32,351 bases of DNA from Sulfurovum sp. (lineage in GTDB: Bacteria; Campylobacterota; Campylobacteria; Campylobacterales; Sulfurovaceae), in contig JALUBF010000039.1 in assembly GCA_027045015.1 (NCBI GenBank), positions 57,681 to 90,031 of the forward strand, read 5' to 3'. Positions 1 through 7,995 of the stretch are shown here, in pieces. Positions within the stretch are counted from its first letter, which is position 1. Every line of letters starts with the position of its first letter. The notes under the pieces are model-generated. The model did no database searches. It was not told the origin of the DNA and saw nothing but the letters and a program-made list of their open reading frames with translations. The translations under genes and the position numbers were made by a program.

Positions 1-667
1 TATATTTATTATAGATTACTTTAGCATCATCAAAATCTATCTGACCATCTGACTTTTTTATCTTCTTGCAGAGTGTTGCCATCTCTTCATTTTGTCTCTT
101 TGGTTCAATATTATCAAAATTTCTTATGGTCTCAAGTGTAAGTTTAGATGCATCTTCTGTAAGTTGTTGCATTAAAGCATACAATCTCATATCTTTTGGT
201 ATATTAAATTCAATACTATCCAATATATCTCCAGTATCTAACCCCTCTTCCATAAGCATAGATGTTACACCAGTTTTTTCATCACCATTAAGTAGTGATT
301 GTTGTACAGGAGATGCACCTCTATATTGTGGTAAAAGTGAAGCATGTAAATTTATACAAGGAGCAATATCTATTATATTTTTAGGTAATATCTGACCAAA
401 AGCTGCTACTATTATAAAATCTGGTTTTATCTTTTCTATGGACTCAAAAATCCCATCTTCTAAGAGTCTATTTGGCTGTAATACCTCTATATTATACTCT
501 TTAGCTAAAACCTTTACTGGTGGTGGTGTTAAAATCTTTTTACGACCAACTGGACGATCAGGCTGAGTTAATACCAATGATACTTCCATATCTTCAGCAT
601 TAATCAAAACTTCCAATATCTCTTTTGCATAATGGGGTGTACCCATATAAACTATTTTATTTTTCAT
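1..667 (-). CDS. fmt: Methionyl-tRNA formyltransferase, C-terminal part missing at window edge
   Basis: Transfers a formyl group from 10-formyl-tetrahydrofolate to Met-tRNA(fMet) for initiation in the cytoplasm. I translated about 222 codons from the minus strand. The protein begins [18 protein letters not shown], with the Rossmann-type start of the formyltransferase family. It continues through [11 protein letters not shown] near residue 40 and reaches the family signature [17 protein letters not shown], which carries the catalytic Asn and His. The frame stays open to base 1, so the C-terminal domain lies outside the window. The ATG at 667 overlaps the 3' end of proB by 11 bp, which suggests translational coupling in a proB-fmt operon. 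This order is usual in Campylobacterota. Confidence 0.95.
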   Translation of the reverse strand, partial: MKNKIVYMGTPHYAKEILEVLINAEDMEVSLVLTQPDRPVGRKKILTPPPVKVLAKEYNIEVLQPNRLLEDGIFESIEKIKPDFIIVAAFGQILPKNIIDIAPCINLHASLLPQYRGASPVQQSLLNGDEKTGVTSMLMEEGLDTGDILDSIEFNIPKDMRLYALMQQLTEDASKLTLETIRNFDNIEPKRQNEEMATLCKKIKKSDGQIDFDDAKVIYNKY

Positions 668-1451
668 ACAACTCTTCTTTATCTATTTTTTTAAAAAGTG
701 TTCCCCCAAGATACTTACCATCTAAAAGAAAAGATTTTACATCATTTAATTCAAATCCTGAAGCTAAAAACATCTCTTTATTGTGTCTCATCATAAAATC
801 TGCCGATTGCAGTTTAGTTACTATACCACCTGTAGCAAATTCATTATTTGGGGTATGTTCTGCTTCTAGCTCTTCTTGTGATATTGTCGAGACTATATCT
901 CTACGTTTTGCATCATTGTATCTATTTGGGTCTTTATCATAAAAAGCATCTATATCAGATAGAATAATAAGCATTTTAGCATCAAAATAGTGTGCTACAT
1001 GAGCTGATAATCTATCGTTGTCTCCAAAAATAAGCTCTTCTACACTTACAGTATCATTCTCATTGATAATAGGTACTACACCATTATCCAATAAAGTATC
1101 TATAGCTACTTTAGCATGTCTAATCTGTGCTGATACCTCAAATACATCTGCACTTAAAAGTACTTGTGAACAGATTAGATTAAACTTTGCAAACTTCTCT
1201 TGATACATCTTTAGTAAAAGTGGTTGCCCTATAGCTGCTAATGCCTGTTTATTTGCTACACTATTTCTATCTAGTGGTAAAAGTGTATGTCCAGCAGATA
1301 CAGCACCAGAACTTACAAGTATAACTTGGTAGTTATATAATTGAAGCATAGATATAAGTTCAACTAGAGCAAATATACGCTCTTTTGCAATAGCTCCATT
1401 TTCAGTTAATACATGAGAGCCAACTTTGATAACTATACGCTTTACACCCAT
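657..1451 (-). CDS. proB: Glutamate 5-kinase, short form without PUA domain
   Basis: Phosphorylates L-glutamate with ATP, the first step of proline synthesis. The 264-residue protein has the amino-acid-kinase motifs in order: KVGS at 9-12, VSSGAVSAG at 46-54, [11 protein letters not shown] at 126-136, FGDND at 142-146, [12 protein letters not shown] at 164-175 and TGGIVTKL near 207-214. Enterobacterial ProB is about 100 residues longer because of a C-terminal PUA domain. That domain is absent here, as is common in Campylobacterota, and the protein ends soon after GGTLF. The gene starts one base after the obgE stop and overlaps fmt, so it sits in an obgE-proB-fmt transcription unit. No proA is visible. 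Confidence 0.95.
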   Translation of the reverse strand: MGVKRIVIKVGSHVLTENGAIAKERIFALVELISMLQLYNYQVILVSSGAVSAGHTLLPLDRNSVANKQALAAIGQPLLLKMYQEKFAKFNLICSQVLLSADVFEVSAQIRHAKVAIDTLLDNGVVPIINENDTVSVEELIFGDNDRLSAHVAHYFDAKMLIILSDIDAFYDKDPNRYNDAKRRDIVSTISQEELEAEHTPNNEFATGGIVTKLQSADFMMRHNKEMFLASGFELNDVKSFLLDGKYLGGTLFKKIDKEELYEK

Positions 1452-1452
1452 A

Positions 1453-2565
1453 CTATGCCTCTTGTTCCTCTTTTACATTTTTTATAAAATCACCTATAGC
1501 ATAACGTAATACTTCTGTATTGAGGTGTGCGACAGATGAAATAGGAAGAACAAAAAATGGTTTATCTTGAGGTAATTCTACTCCAAAATCAGTTTCAAAT
1601 CCATAACTTACATAAGCGTTATCAGCCTTGTATTTAGATAAAATATCGTTAGCTTCCAATCCAATATCGGATAAAAATTTTTTACTCAATTCATTTACTT
1701 CATCTTGTGATAGTGAATCTATTTTAGTAATAGCAACAGCATATTTGCGTGTTGCCAAAGTCGTAGAATATCGTTGTAACTCAATAAGAAGTGTCTCATA
1801 CTGATACTTCATATCTCTATAATTTGATGCATCAATCATAAGTAAAAGAGTTTTTGTCCTCTCAATATGTTTTAGAAACTCCAAACCAAGACCTTTTCCA
1901 TCACTAGCACCCTCTATGATACCAGGAATATCTGCCATCATAAATGAGTCAAAGTCACCAATATGAACAACTCCTAATTTAGGAGTAAGTGTTGTAAATT
2001 CATAATTTGCTACTTGTGGTCTAGCATTTGAAAGAGTTGAAATAAGTGTTGATTTACCAACATTTGGATACCCTACAAGACCTACATCTGCTATAAGTTT
2101 CATCTCTAAACGTACCTGCTTTGTTATACCTGGTAAACCTGGTTGAGCATAAGTTGGTCTTTGATTGCTAGAAGATTTAAAGTGCATATTTCCCAATCCA
2201 CCTTTACCACCATCTAAAAAAAGTACTAAATCACCCTCATTAACTAAATCAAGCAACTCTTCACCAGTCTCCATATCTACAACTATAGTTCCAGGAGGTA
2301 CGGTTATAATGGTATCTACACCTTTTCGTCCATAACATTTACGTCCTTCTCCAGGACGACCATTTTCTGCTTTTATATGTCTACGTCCACGTAAAGCTGA
2401 TAGCGTATCTGTATTGTTATCTACTTTAAAAAATACAGAACCACCACGTCCACCATCTCCACCATCTGGACCACCATTAGCTACAAATTTTTCTGTCCAA
2501 AAAGAGATGGAACCTGCACCACCTTTACCTGAACTTATCATTAGTTCTACACTATCTACAAACAT
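1453..2565 (-). CDS. obgE: Obg family GTPase
   Basis: Ribosome-associated GTPase involved in 50S assembly and stress control. The 370-residue protein has the glycine-rich Obg fold at 1-160 with many GG repeats ([26 protein letters not shown]). The G domain follows: P-loop GYPNVGKST at 165-173, DIPG at 212-215, and TKID at 280-283 as the guanine-specificity motif. A short C-terminal tail follows the G domain. The start codon is preceded by an AAGG-type ribosome site. A TATAAT box about 60 bp upstream suggests that obgE has its own promoter here, because a plus-strand lipoprotein gene separates it from rpmA. In relatives rplU-rpmA-obgE is usually one unit. Confidence 0.96.
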   Translation of the reverse strand: MFVDSVELMISSGKGGAGSISFWTEKFVANGGPDGGDGGRGGSVFFKVDNNTDTLSALRGRRHIKAENGRPGEGRKCYGRKGVDTIITVPPGTIVVDMETGEELLDLVNEGDLVLFLDGGKGGLGNMHFKSSSNQRPTYAQPGLPGITKQVRLEMKLIADVGLVGYPNVGKSTLISTLSNARPQVANYEFTTLTPKLGVVHIGDFDSFMMADIPGIIEGASDGKGLGLEFLKHIERTKTLLLMIDASNYRDMKYQYETLLIELQRYSTTLATRKYAVAITKIDSLSQDEVNELSKKFLSDIGLEANDILSKYKADNAYVSYGFETDFGVELPQDKPFFVLPISSVAHLNTEVLRYAIGDFIKNVKEEQEA

Positions 2566-2627
2566 ATATCAAACCTTTATTTATATGAAAACTATGGTAA
2601 AAATACCAATAGTAAATTAATTGTCTA

Positions 2628-2633
2628 ATTATA
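2628..2633 (-). promoter_or_regulatory. Putative -10 box for obgE-proB-fmt
   Basis: The minus strand reads TTTAGATATAAT here, about 62 bp upstream of the obgE ATG. There is no good -35 box, as is usual in Campylobacterota. It lies back to back with the plus-strand promoter at 2653. Inferred from the motif alone. Confidence 0.5.
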
Positions 2634-2652
2634 TCTAAATTGAGGAAATTAT

Positions 2653-2661
2653 TGCTATAAT
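2653..2661 (+). promoter_or_regulatory. Extended -10 promoter of the lipoprotein gene
   Basis: TGCTATAAT is a perfect extended -10 (TGnTATAAT) 28 bp upstream of the ATG at 2690. A start of transcription near 2668 would leave a leader of about 22 nt that contains AAAGG. Motif evidence only. Confidence 0.55.
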
Positions 2662-2689
2662 TTTTATCTATATTAACAAAAGGTAAATA

Positions 2690-2998
2690 ATGACAAAAAA
2701 CAAAAAAATATTCTATTTTATTATTTCCCCTACTATTTTTTTATTTGTAGGATGTAGTTCAGCCAAAATACCTGAAAGAAAAGGTGGTTTTACATATAGT
2801 AGTATCTACTTTGGTAAAGTATTAAATCCAAATTTAAAACATGGTATTATTGATGGTTGTACTACAGCTAAAGGGAAATATCAAAAGATACATTACCTAT
2901 TTAAAAATAATAATTACTATAATAAAGGTTGGTTTCTAGGACGTAATAGATGTAGAAATCTTCTAAAGATAGATAAAAATGGGAATTTAATATTATAG
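2690..2998 (+). CDS. Small lipoprotein of unknown function
   Basis: A 102-residue protein with a lipoprotein signal peptide: MTKNKKIF, a hydrophobic stretch, then the lipobox LFVGC with the lipidated Cys at about residue 22. The mature part is only about 80 residues. It has the pattern GCTTAKGKY...NNNYYNKGWFLGRNRC, with two more cysteines that could form a disulfide in the periplasm. I do not recognise a named family. The gene is unusual in lying on the opposite strand between rpmA and obgE, where relatives have none. It has its own extended -10 promoter and is followed by a perfect 10-bp hairpin. It is very AT-rich. Confidence 0.8.
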   Translation: MTKNKKIFYFIISPTIFLFVGCSSAKIPERKGGFTYSSIYFGKVLNPNLKHGIIDGCTTAKGKYQKIHYLFKNNNYYNKGWFLGRNRCRNLLKIDKNGNLIL

Positions 2999-3017
2999 AA
3001 GGAGAGTTCCTTCTATA
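2994..3017. terminator. Perfect 10-bp inverted repeat between convergent genes
   Basis: TATAGAAGGA, loop GAGT, TCCTTCTATA. The left arm includes the stop codon of the lipoprotein gene, and rpmA ends 8 bp to the right on the other strand. The convergent setting suggests a two-way terminator. Neither side has a convincing T-run, so activity is uncertain. Confidence 0.5.
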
Positions 3018-3024
3018 AGTAAGA

Positions 3025-3279
3025 TTATGCAGGTATTACAGAAACTTTCTTTTGACTTCTGCTTTTATTGTCAAATTTAACAACACCTTCAACCATTGCA
3101 AAGATAGTATGATCTTTACCCATACCTACACCATTACCTGGGTGAACTTTTGTTCCTCTTTGTCTAACGATGATATTACCAGGGATAACTGATTCTCCAC
3201 CATATTTTTTTACGCCTAAACGACGACCAGCTGAATCACGGTTATTCTGAGTGGATCCTTGACCTTTCTTATGTGCCAT
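3025..3279 (-). CDS. rpmA: Ribosomal protein L27
   Basis: 50S subunit protein whose N-terminus reaches the peptidyl-transferase centre. It has 84 residues, the usual length, beginning [28 protein letters not shown] and containing the signature [19 protein letters not shown]. There is no N-terminal extension of the kind that needs protease trimming in Firmicutes. It lies 22 bp downstream of rplU and is presumably co-transcribed with it. Confidence 0.97.
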   Translation of the reverse strand: MAHKKGQGSTQNNRDSAGRRLGVKKYGGESVIPGNIIVRQRGTKVHPGNGVGMGKDHTIFAMVEGVVKFDNKSRSQKKVSVIPA

Positions 3280-3301
3280 ACTATGCTCCTATTTTAATTA
3301 T

Positions 3302-3607
3302 TTACGCTATTTTAGTAATTCTAACTCTTGTAAAGTCTCTTCTGAAACCACGTTTAAGTTTTGAATCTTTTCTTCTTCTTTTTTTGTAGATAATAACTTT
3401 TTTATCTCTACCTTCATTAATAACTTCACCTTTAACTACTGCACCTTCTACGAAAGGAGTACCTATAGTTAATTCACCATTATCTAATGCTAGAACTTCT
3501 TTAAATTCTACAGCTGATTTTGGTTCAAGACCCATATTATCAAAACAGATAATATCTCCCTCTTGAACTTTGAATTGTTGACCACTTGCTTTAATGATTG
3601 CGTACAT
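3302..3607 (-). CDS. rplU: Ribosomal protein L21
   Basis: 50S protein that contacts 23S rRNA. It has 101 residues, the full family length, starting [18 protein letters not shown]. The basic C-terminal signature [23 protein letters not shown] is present in pieces near 75-98. It is the first gene of an rplU-rpmA pair with a TATAAT box 42 bp upstream. Confidence 0.97.
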   Translation of the reverse strand: MYAIIKASGQQFKVQEGDIICFDNMGLEPKSAVEFKEVLALDNGELTIGTPFVEGAVVKGEVINEGRDKKVIIYKKRRRKDSKLKRGFRRDFTRVRITKIA

Positions 3608-3648
3608 TGCAAACCCTTTGTTATTCTATGTATTTTAAAAAGTTTATG

Positions 3649-3661
3649 ATTATACCCAAAA
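3649..3661 (-). promoter_or_regulatory. Putative promoter of rplU-rpmA
   Basis: The minus strand reads TTTTGGGTATAAT, ending at 3649, about 42 bp upstream of the rplU ATG. The TTGGn extension before the -10 recurs at three other promoters in this window (before the ABC-F gene, pyrH and serB). Confidence 0.6.
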
Positions 3662-3708
3662 CTATTTTAATCTAATTTGAAATATGACTATTATTTGAAG
3701 ATATATAT

Positions 3709-4098
3709 CTAAAAAGTATAATCTACACCTGCTAATGCTATACACTCTATCTCTACCAAAGCATCTTTTGGTAAGCTCTTTACTGCTATAGTACTACGTG
3801 CTGGTTTATGTGTTCCAAAATAATGAGCATATACATTATTTACCGTTGCAAAGTCATTCATATCTGCCAAATATATAGTTGTTTTTACAACATCATTAAA
3901 GTGAGCTCCTGCTGATTCGAGTACATAAAATAGATTTTTCATTACTTGATGAGTCTGATGTTCAACATCTCTTGTCTCCATAGTTCCATCTGCTTTTAGA
4001 GCTATCTGACCTGATGTATAGATAAATCCATTTGCTTCTATAGCTTGTGAATATGGACCAATAGCAGCTGGTGCTTCTTTTGTCTCTATAAATTTCAT
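3709..4098 (-). CDS. ridA: RidA family enamine/imine deaminase
   Basis: RidA (YjgF/UK114) proteins hydrolyse reactive enamine and imine intermediates such as 2-aminoacrylate made by PLP enzymes. The 129-residue protein has the family landmarks AIGPYSQAI at 12-20, YTSGQI at 27-32, the conserved Arg in PARSTIAV at 101, and VEIECIA at 115-121 with the active-site Glu. Length and motifs match the active RidA subgroup. It lies 14 bp downstream of a small lipoprotein gene and is the last gene of the metX-xseB-ThiF-like run. The presence of the PLP enzyme MetY nearby is consistent with the role but does not prove it. Confidence 0.9.
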   Translation of the reverse strand: MKFIETKEAPAAIGPYSQAIEANGFIYTSGQIALKADGTMETRDVEHQTHQVMKNLFYVLESAGAHFNDVVKTTIYLADMNDFATVNNVYAHYFGTHKPARSTIAVKSLPKDALVEIECIALAGVDYTF

Positions 4099-4112
4099 AT
4101 TATTATCCTCTC

Positions 4113-4448
4113 TTAATGTGTATTTCTTTCATAAAAAATATATGATGTTGAATAGTCTGAAAACTCAAAATATACTTTCTTCTCATCATTATCTTTTTTA
4201 TAATTAAAATTAATATCATCATAACCATATCCATATCTATATGGTCTATCTTTCCCATCGGTTGTACCTTTTGCTGTAGAGATCTTGTCTATATCAATAA
4301 ATCTATGCACCAACTTATTTCCAGCATATACATCAAGTACACCATTTGTACCTGTCCAATTTTGTAGTGAACGACTTAAAGAGTTTTGTGTCTCTTGCGT
4401 ACACCCTACAAATAATAAAGCACTAGCTAATATAATTAATTTTTTCAT
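4113..4448 (-). CDS. Small lipoprotein of unknown function
   Basis: A 111-residue protein with a clear lipoprotein signal ([16 protein letters not shown], Cys at 16). The mature part is polar and rich in aromatic residues ([33 protein letters not shown]). It contains [23 protein letters not shown], a beta-strand-like segment. No named family is recognised. It is preceded by AAAGGAT as ribosome site and lies between the ThiF-like gene and ridA on the same strand. It probably sits in the inner or outer membrane facing the periplasm. Confidence 0.8.
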   Translation of the reverse strand: MKKLIILASALLFVGCTQETQNSLSRSLQNWTGTNGVLDVYAGNKLVHRFIDIDKISTAKGTTDGKDRPYRYGYGYDDINFNYKKDNDEKKVYFEFSDYSTSYIFYERNTH

Positions 4449-4480
4449 TTTTATCCTTTTTGTAATTTTAACACTATTTT

Positions 4481-5155
4481 TTAAATTTTTGGCATACCAA
4501 ATTTTTGTGTTATAAGTTCACCATTATTATTGAAATATATATAATACAATATATCTTTATCTACTGCCAATCCTGCTAAATATCTCAATGCCAAGTTTGC
4601 CTGAAATGAACCTATATGCATAACCATTGGAGCTACTATACCAGCTGGTTTATGGTTAGATGTATTAAATACTTGAAAACTTGTCTCATCAAAAAAGCAT
4701 ACTTGTCCATTGAACTCCTCTACAGAAGCATATATCCAAGGAGTTTTATTTGATTTTGCATACGTATCTATCTCTTTACGTACAGATAGATTGTCTGTTG
4801 CATCAAGTATAAGGTCATAGCTCTTGCCTAACTTTTTAAAATCACCAAAACTCATATCATAAGCTGATATATCAATAAAAGGATTTTTAGAAGCAACAAC
4901 TTTTGCTACAACCTTAGCTTTATTATATCCTTCATCATTTAATCTAAAGGCTATTTGTCTATGAATATTGTGAAAAGATACTATGTCAAAATCCACTATA
5001 TCTATATTGCCTATACCAGAACTACCTAATGCCATAGCAAGAGTACAGCCAAGACCACCAGCACCTATAATAGCTATACTTTTACTCTCTAAGCTCTCCT
5101 GAACATCTATGCCCCAAAGCTCTATTTGTCGTTTAAAATACTCATTTGACATCAT
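4481..5155 (-). CDS. ThiF/MoeB/HesA-family adenylyltransferase
   Basis: E1-like enzymes adenylate the C-terminal glycine of ThiS, MoaD or similar sulfur-carrier proteins. The 224-residue protein has the family motifs YFKRQIELWG at 6-15, ATP loop IIGAGGLGC at 29-37, D57 followed by N63 and RQ at 66-67, and LDATDN at 117-122. It lacks the two CxxC zinc motifs usual in MoeB and ThiF; only two cysteines occur, at 37 and near 143. It therefore belongs to a zinc-less subgroup, and the sulfur-carrier partner is unknown. No thiS or moaD is adjacent. The start chosen is the first of two adjacent ATG codons. It overlaps the preceding 52-codon remnant by 14 bp. Confidence 0.88.
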   Translation of the reverse strand: MMSNEYFKRQIELWGIDVQESLESKSIAIIGAGGLGCTLAMALGSSGIGNIDIVDFDIVSFHNIHRQIAFRLNDEGYNKAKVVAKVVASKNPFIDISAYDMSFGDFKKLGKSYDLILDATDNLSVRKEIDTYAKSNKTPWIYASVEEFNGQVCFFDETSFQVFNTSNHKPAGIVAPMVMHIGSFQANLALRYLAGLAVDKDILYYIYFNNNGELITQKFGMPKI

Positions 5156-5300
5156 AGAAGTTCAACTTTATCTCATTATTGGTATCAAGTATATAAAAAG
5201 TATCTAAAAAAGCTTTATATTTTATAATCTCTATCCATCTATCTATATTCATTCCAAGTGTTGGTAACTGTAGAGTACCAACAACTAACTCTCTAGCCAT
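5142..5300 (-). pseudogene. 52-codon ORF, probable remnant of a carbon-nitrogen hydrolase gene
   Basis: Translating the gap between xseB and the ThiF-like gene on the minus strand gives an uninterrupted 52-residue ORF. Its start overlaps the xseB stop (TAATG). The first 20 or so residues, MARELVVGTLQLPTLGMN, look like the N-terminal strand of the nitrilase/carbon-nitrogen hydrolase family, whose members in this phylum begin with a similar LQLPTL motif. After WIEIIKYK the family resemblance stops, and the ORF ends about 30 residues later. None of the catalytic Glu, Lys or Cys regions exist. I infer a large internal or 3' deletion that kept the coupled start. A genuine small protein is the alternative. 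Confidence 0.45.
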
Positions 5301-5506
5301 TATTCACTCTCCATATTTTGATTGGATTGTTCTATTATGCTTATCTTTGTTTTTGCATCTTCTATTAGTTTTTGAGCATCTTTGATATTTTTCAATCCAT
5401 CTTCATAAAGCTTTACAGACTCTTCTAATGTTATATCAGGATTCATAAGCTTTTCGAGTAACTCTTTTGAGTTTTTTAACTTCTCTTCAAAAGTATTATT
5501 TTTCAT
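5300..5506 (-). CDS. xseB: Exodeoxyribonuclease VII small subunit
   Basis: Small helical subunit of exonuclease VII, which degrades single-stranded DNA together with XseA. The 68-residue protein has the family core FEEKLKNSKELLEKLMNPDITLEESVKLYEDGLK, with the conserved LEESVKLYEDG segment near 27-37. Its length is typical. The start overlaps the metX stop by 4 bp (ATGA), and its stop overlaps the next ORF by one base, so it is tightly coupled on both sides. The large subunit gene is not in this window. Confidence 0.93.
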   Translation of the reverse strand: MKNNTFEEKLKNSKELLEKLMNPDITLEESVKLYEDGLKNIKDAQKLIEDAKTKISIIEQSNQNMESE

Positions 5507-6597
5507 TTCAATACCTCCTTAATATGCTCTTTAAATTTATCTAACTCAACTAAAAAAGCATCATGTCCATAATCACTATCTACTTCCAGATATGTATGCT
5601 TTTGTCCATTTCTATGCATCATTTTAGCTATATGCTCCATCTCAGATGGAAAAAACAGATAATCAGAAGAGAAACTTATAAGATGCAAATTGGCCTTTAT
5701 ACGACTAATAGCATCATGCAAAGAGTCATATCCACGACTTAGATTAAATGTATTGATTGCTTTTACTATATATAAGTAAGATAAAGGGTCAAATATACGT
5801 GAAAAGTTATTAGTATTGTACTCCATATAACGCTCTACTTCATAACGCCCAAAAAGCTCAAAAAGCCCATCATTATTTACATAATTACGACCAAATTTAT
5901 TATCCATTGAATCTGGAGAAAGATAAGATATATGTCCTGCTATACGCCCAATAGCAAGTCCATCTAAACCATCTTTTCTAAAAGCATCTTTATCATAATT
6001 TCCATTTTTAAAACGTGGGTCTCTACGTATAGCCTCTACTGCTACTTTATTAAAAGCTATAGTCCATGGACGTGTTGCATAAGTAGCTGCCATAGCTATG
6101 ATATCATCTGCAAAATTAGGATAATCAATAGCAAATTGTAGTGCCTGCATACCTCCCATAGAACCACCAACAATAGCTCTAACATGATGTATCCCAAGAT
6201 CTGAAAGTAAATGCATCTGCGCACGAATCATATCTTTAATGGTAACTACAGGAAATTTAAGTCTATAAGGAGCTTGAGTTGTATAGTTGATACTCATAGG
6301 ACCAGTACTACCAAAACAAGAACCAACAACATTAGTAGATATGACAAAAAACTTAGAAGTATCTATAGCCTTACCATCTCCTATAAGTCCGTCCCACCAA
6401 CCAGCTTTACGTTCACCTTCATATACCCCAGCAGCATGATGAGAACCAGAGAGAGCATGACATATTAAGATAACATTTGATTTATCTTCATTTAACTCAC
6501 CATAACTCTCATAGGCTATTTGATAAGGCTCTAAAATACGTCCACTTTCAAGATATAAAGGTGAGCTAAAATGGGCTGTTTTGGTTTCGATTTTCAT
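5503..6597 (-). CDS. metX: Homoserine O-acetyltransferase
   Basis: Acetylates L-homoserine with acetyl-CoA to start methionine synthesis. The product feeds MetY, encoded just upstream. The 364-residue alpha/beta hydrolase has CHALSGSHHAAG at 46-57 (oxyanion region), the nucleophile elbow GGSMGG with Ser146, Asp312 in SSDYLFFPS and His345 in YGHDAF. This completes the triad. Acyl specificity (acetyl or succinyl) cannot be read with certainty; acetyl is assumed from the neighbouring O-acetylhomoserine enzyme. It lies 90 bp downstream of metY, with a hairpin in between. Confidence 0.93.
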   Translation of the reverse strand: MKIETKTAHFSSPLYLESGRILEPYQIAYESYGELNEDKSNVILICHALSGSHHAAGVYEGERKAGWWDGLIGDGKAIDTSKFFVISTNVVGSCFGSTGPMSINYTTQAPYRLKFPVVTIKDMIRAQMHLLSDLGIHHVRAIVGGSMGGMQALQFAIDYPNFADDIIAMAATYATRPWTIAFNKVAVEAIRRDPRFKNGNYDKDAFRKDGLDGLAIGRIAGHISYLSPDSMDNKFGRNYVNNDGLFELFGRYEVERYMEYNTNNFSRIFDPLSYLYIVKAINTFNLSRGYDSLHDAISRIKANLHLISFSSDYLFFPSEMEHIAKMMHRNGQKHTYLEVDSDYGHDAFLVELDKFKEHIKEVLK

Positions 6598-6658
6598 AGA
6601 CTACTTTTTCACTTAAATTTATTGATATTAATATTTTATCATATTTAAACTTTGTAGG

Positions 6659-6683
6659 TAGGGTGTTATAGTGCTACACCCTA
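6659..6683. terminator. Hairpin between metY and metX
   Basis: TAGGGTGT and ACACCCTA form a perfect 8-bp stem around a 9-nt loop, starting four bases after the metY stop codon. There is no U-tract after it on the minus strand, so it may be a weak terminator, an mRNA-stabilising stem or an attenuator that lowers metX relative to metY. Confidence 0.45.
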
Positions 6684-6687
6684 TATA

Positions 6688-7950
6688 TTATCCTAAAGCC
6701 CTCTTCAAGTCATCAATCAAATCTTGAGTATCTTCCAAACCAACACTAAGACGTATAAGTCCAGCAGGGACACCTGCATCTTCTAACTCTTTATCTGAAA
6801 GTTGTTGATGTGTTGTACTAGCTGGGTGAGTAATGATAGATTTGCTATCACCGATGTTTGTTACAACAGAAAAAATCTCAGTAGCATCAGCTATACTCTG
6901 TGCCTCTTCCTTACTCTCAACCTCAAAAGAGAGTAAACCACTAGCCATACCATTTTTAAAATATTTTTGAGATAATTTATACTGTTTACTTGATTTTAAT
7001 GCTGGATAATTTACCTTTTTTACTTTAGGATGTGACTCCAAAAACTCAGCTATGGCAAGTGCAGAGTCTGAATGTTGTCTCATACGAAGTGGCAAAGTCT
7101 CAAGACCTTGTATGTGTAACCAAGAATTAAATGGACTAGGTGTTCCTCCTAAATCACGAAGTAATGCCAAACGAACTCTCAGAGTAAAAAGAGGCATAGG
7201 CAAATCACTATATATAAGTCCATGATAGCTCTCATCAGGAGTATTAAAGTGTTCATAACGTGCATTACCTTTAATCTTCTCTACCAAGTTCTCACGCTCT
7301 ACAATAATACCTCCAAGTGCAAGACCCTGCCCTGTTGTATATTTGCTAGTACTATGTACTACCAAATCTACACCATAAGAGAGAGGTTTACAAAGTACAG
7401 AAGTTGCTACAGTATTATCTACACAAGTTATAATATTGTATTTTTTAGCTATTTGTACAATCTCTTCTATATCTGCCACATCAATACTAGGATTGGTTAT
7501 GCTCTCAAAAAGTATAATCTTTGTTCTATCATCTACTAAAGCTTCTATCTCACTAGGATTACATACATCAAAATAACGAGTCTCTATACCAAAACGTTTG
7601 ATGGTATGTCCTGTTAATGTAGTAGTTCCACCATAAACTTGCTTTGCCACAATTATGTTATCTCCTGCTTCAGCTACATTGGCAATAGCATAAAAAATAC
7701 CAGCCATTCCCGAAGCAGTCCCTATGGCAGCTACCCCTCCTTCAAGTGAAGCAAAACGCTTCTCAAAAACATCTGTTGTAGGATTCATCAAACGTGTATA
7801 TATATTTCCTAACTCCTTAAGAGCAAAAAGATCAGCTGCATGTTTAGTATCTTTAAACTCATAAGCAGTACTCATATATATAGGAACAGCCATAGTCCCC
7901 ATCGCATCTTTTTCATATCCTGCGTGTATAGCTAATGTTTGTTCGTGCAT
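6688..7950 (-). CDS. metY: O-acetylhomoserine sulfhydrylase (aminocarboxypropyltransferase)
   Basis: PLP enzyme that makes homocysteine from O-acetylhomoserine and sulfide in the cytoplasm. The 420-residue protein is in the Cys/Met metabolism PLP family. It starts EQTLAIHAGYEKDAMGTMAVPIY and has the PLP-contact region GTASGMAG at 77-84, CVDNT at 176-180, and the Schiff-base lysine at 203 in VHSTSKYTTGQG. The sulfhydrylase-length insert before the C-terminal domain (YHGLIYSDLP...) separates it from cystathionine lyases. The gene is preceded by AAGGA. It forms the methionine branch with metX. Confidence 0.94.
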   Translation of the reverse strand: MHEQTLAIHAGYEKDAMGTMAVPIYMSTAYEFKDTKHAADLFALKELGNIYTRLMNPTTDVFEKRFASLEGGVAAIGTASGMAGIFYAIANVAEAGDNIIVAKQVYGGTTTLTGHTIKRFGIETRYFDVCNPSEIEALVDDRTKIILFESITNPSIDVADIEEIVQIAKKYNIITCVDNTVATSVLCKPLSYGVDLVVHSTSKYTTGQGLALGGIIVERENLVEKIKGNARYEHFNTPDESYHGLIYSDLPMPLFTLRVRLALLRDLGGTPSPFNSWLHIQGLETLPLRMRQHSDSALAIAEFLESHPKVKKVNYPALKSSKQYKLSQKYFKNGMASGLLSFEVESKEEAQSIADATEIFSVVTNIGDSKSIITHPASTTHQQLSDKELEDAGVPAGLIRLSVGLEDTQDLIDDLKRALG

Positions 7951-7995
7951 TATTTTTCCTTGTTTAAATTTATTTCCTGAACTATTTTTATAAAA

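Noticed and set aside
625-942. Plus-strand frame of 105 residues opposite proB, and similar antisense frames elsewhere (for example opposite obgE, metX, argH and prs)
   Set aside because: All lie fully opposite well-recognised genes, have no homology or ribosome sites, and have the composition expected of shadow frames.
6598-6687. SAM riboswitch or T-box controlling metX
   Set aside because: Only a single 8-bp hairpin is present, with no multi-helix aptamer core, and the region before metY (7951-7995) is too short.
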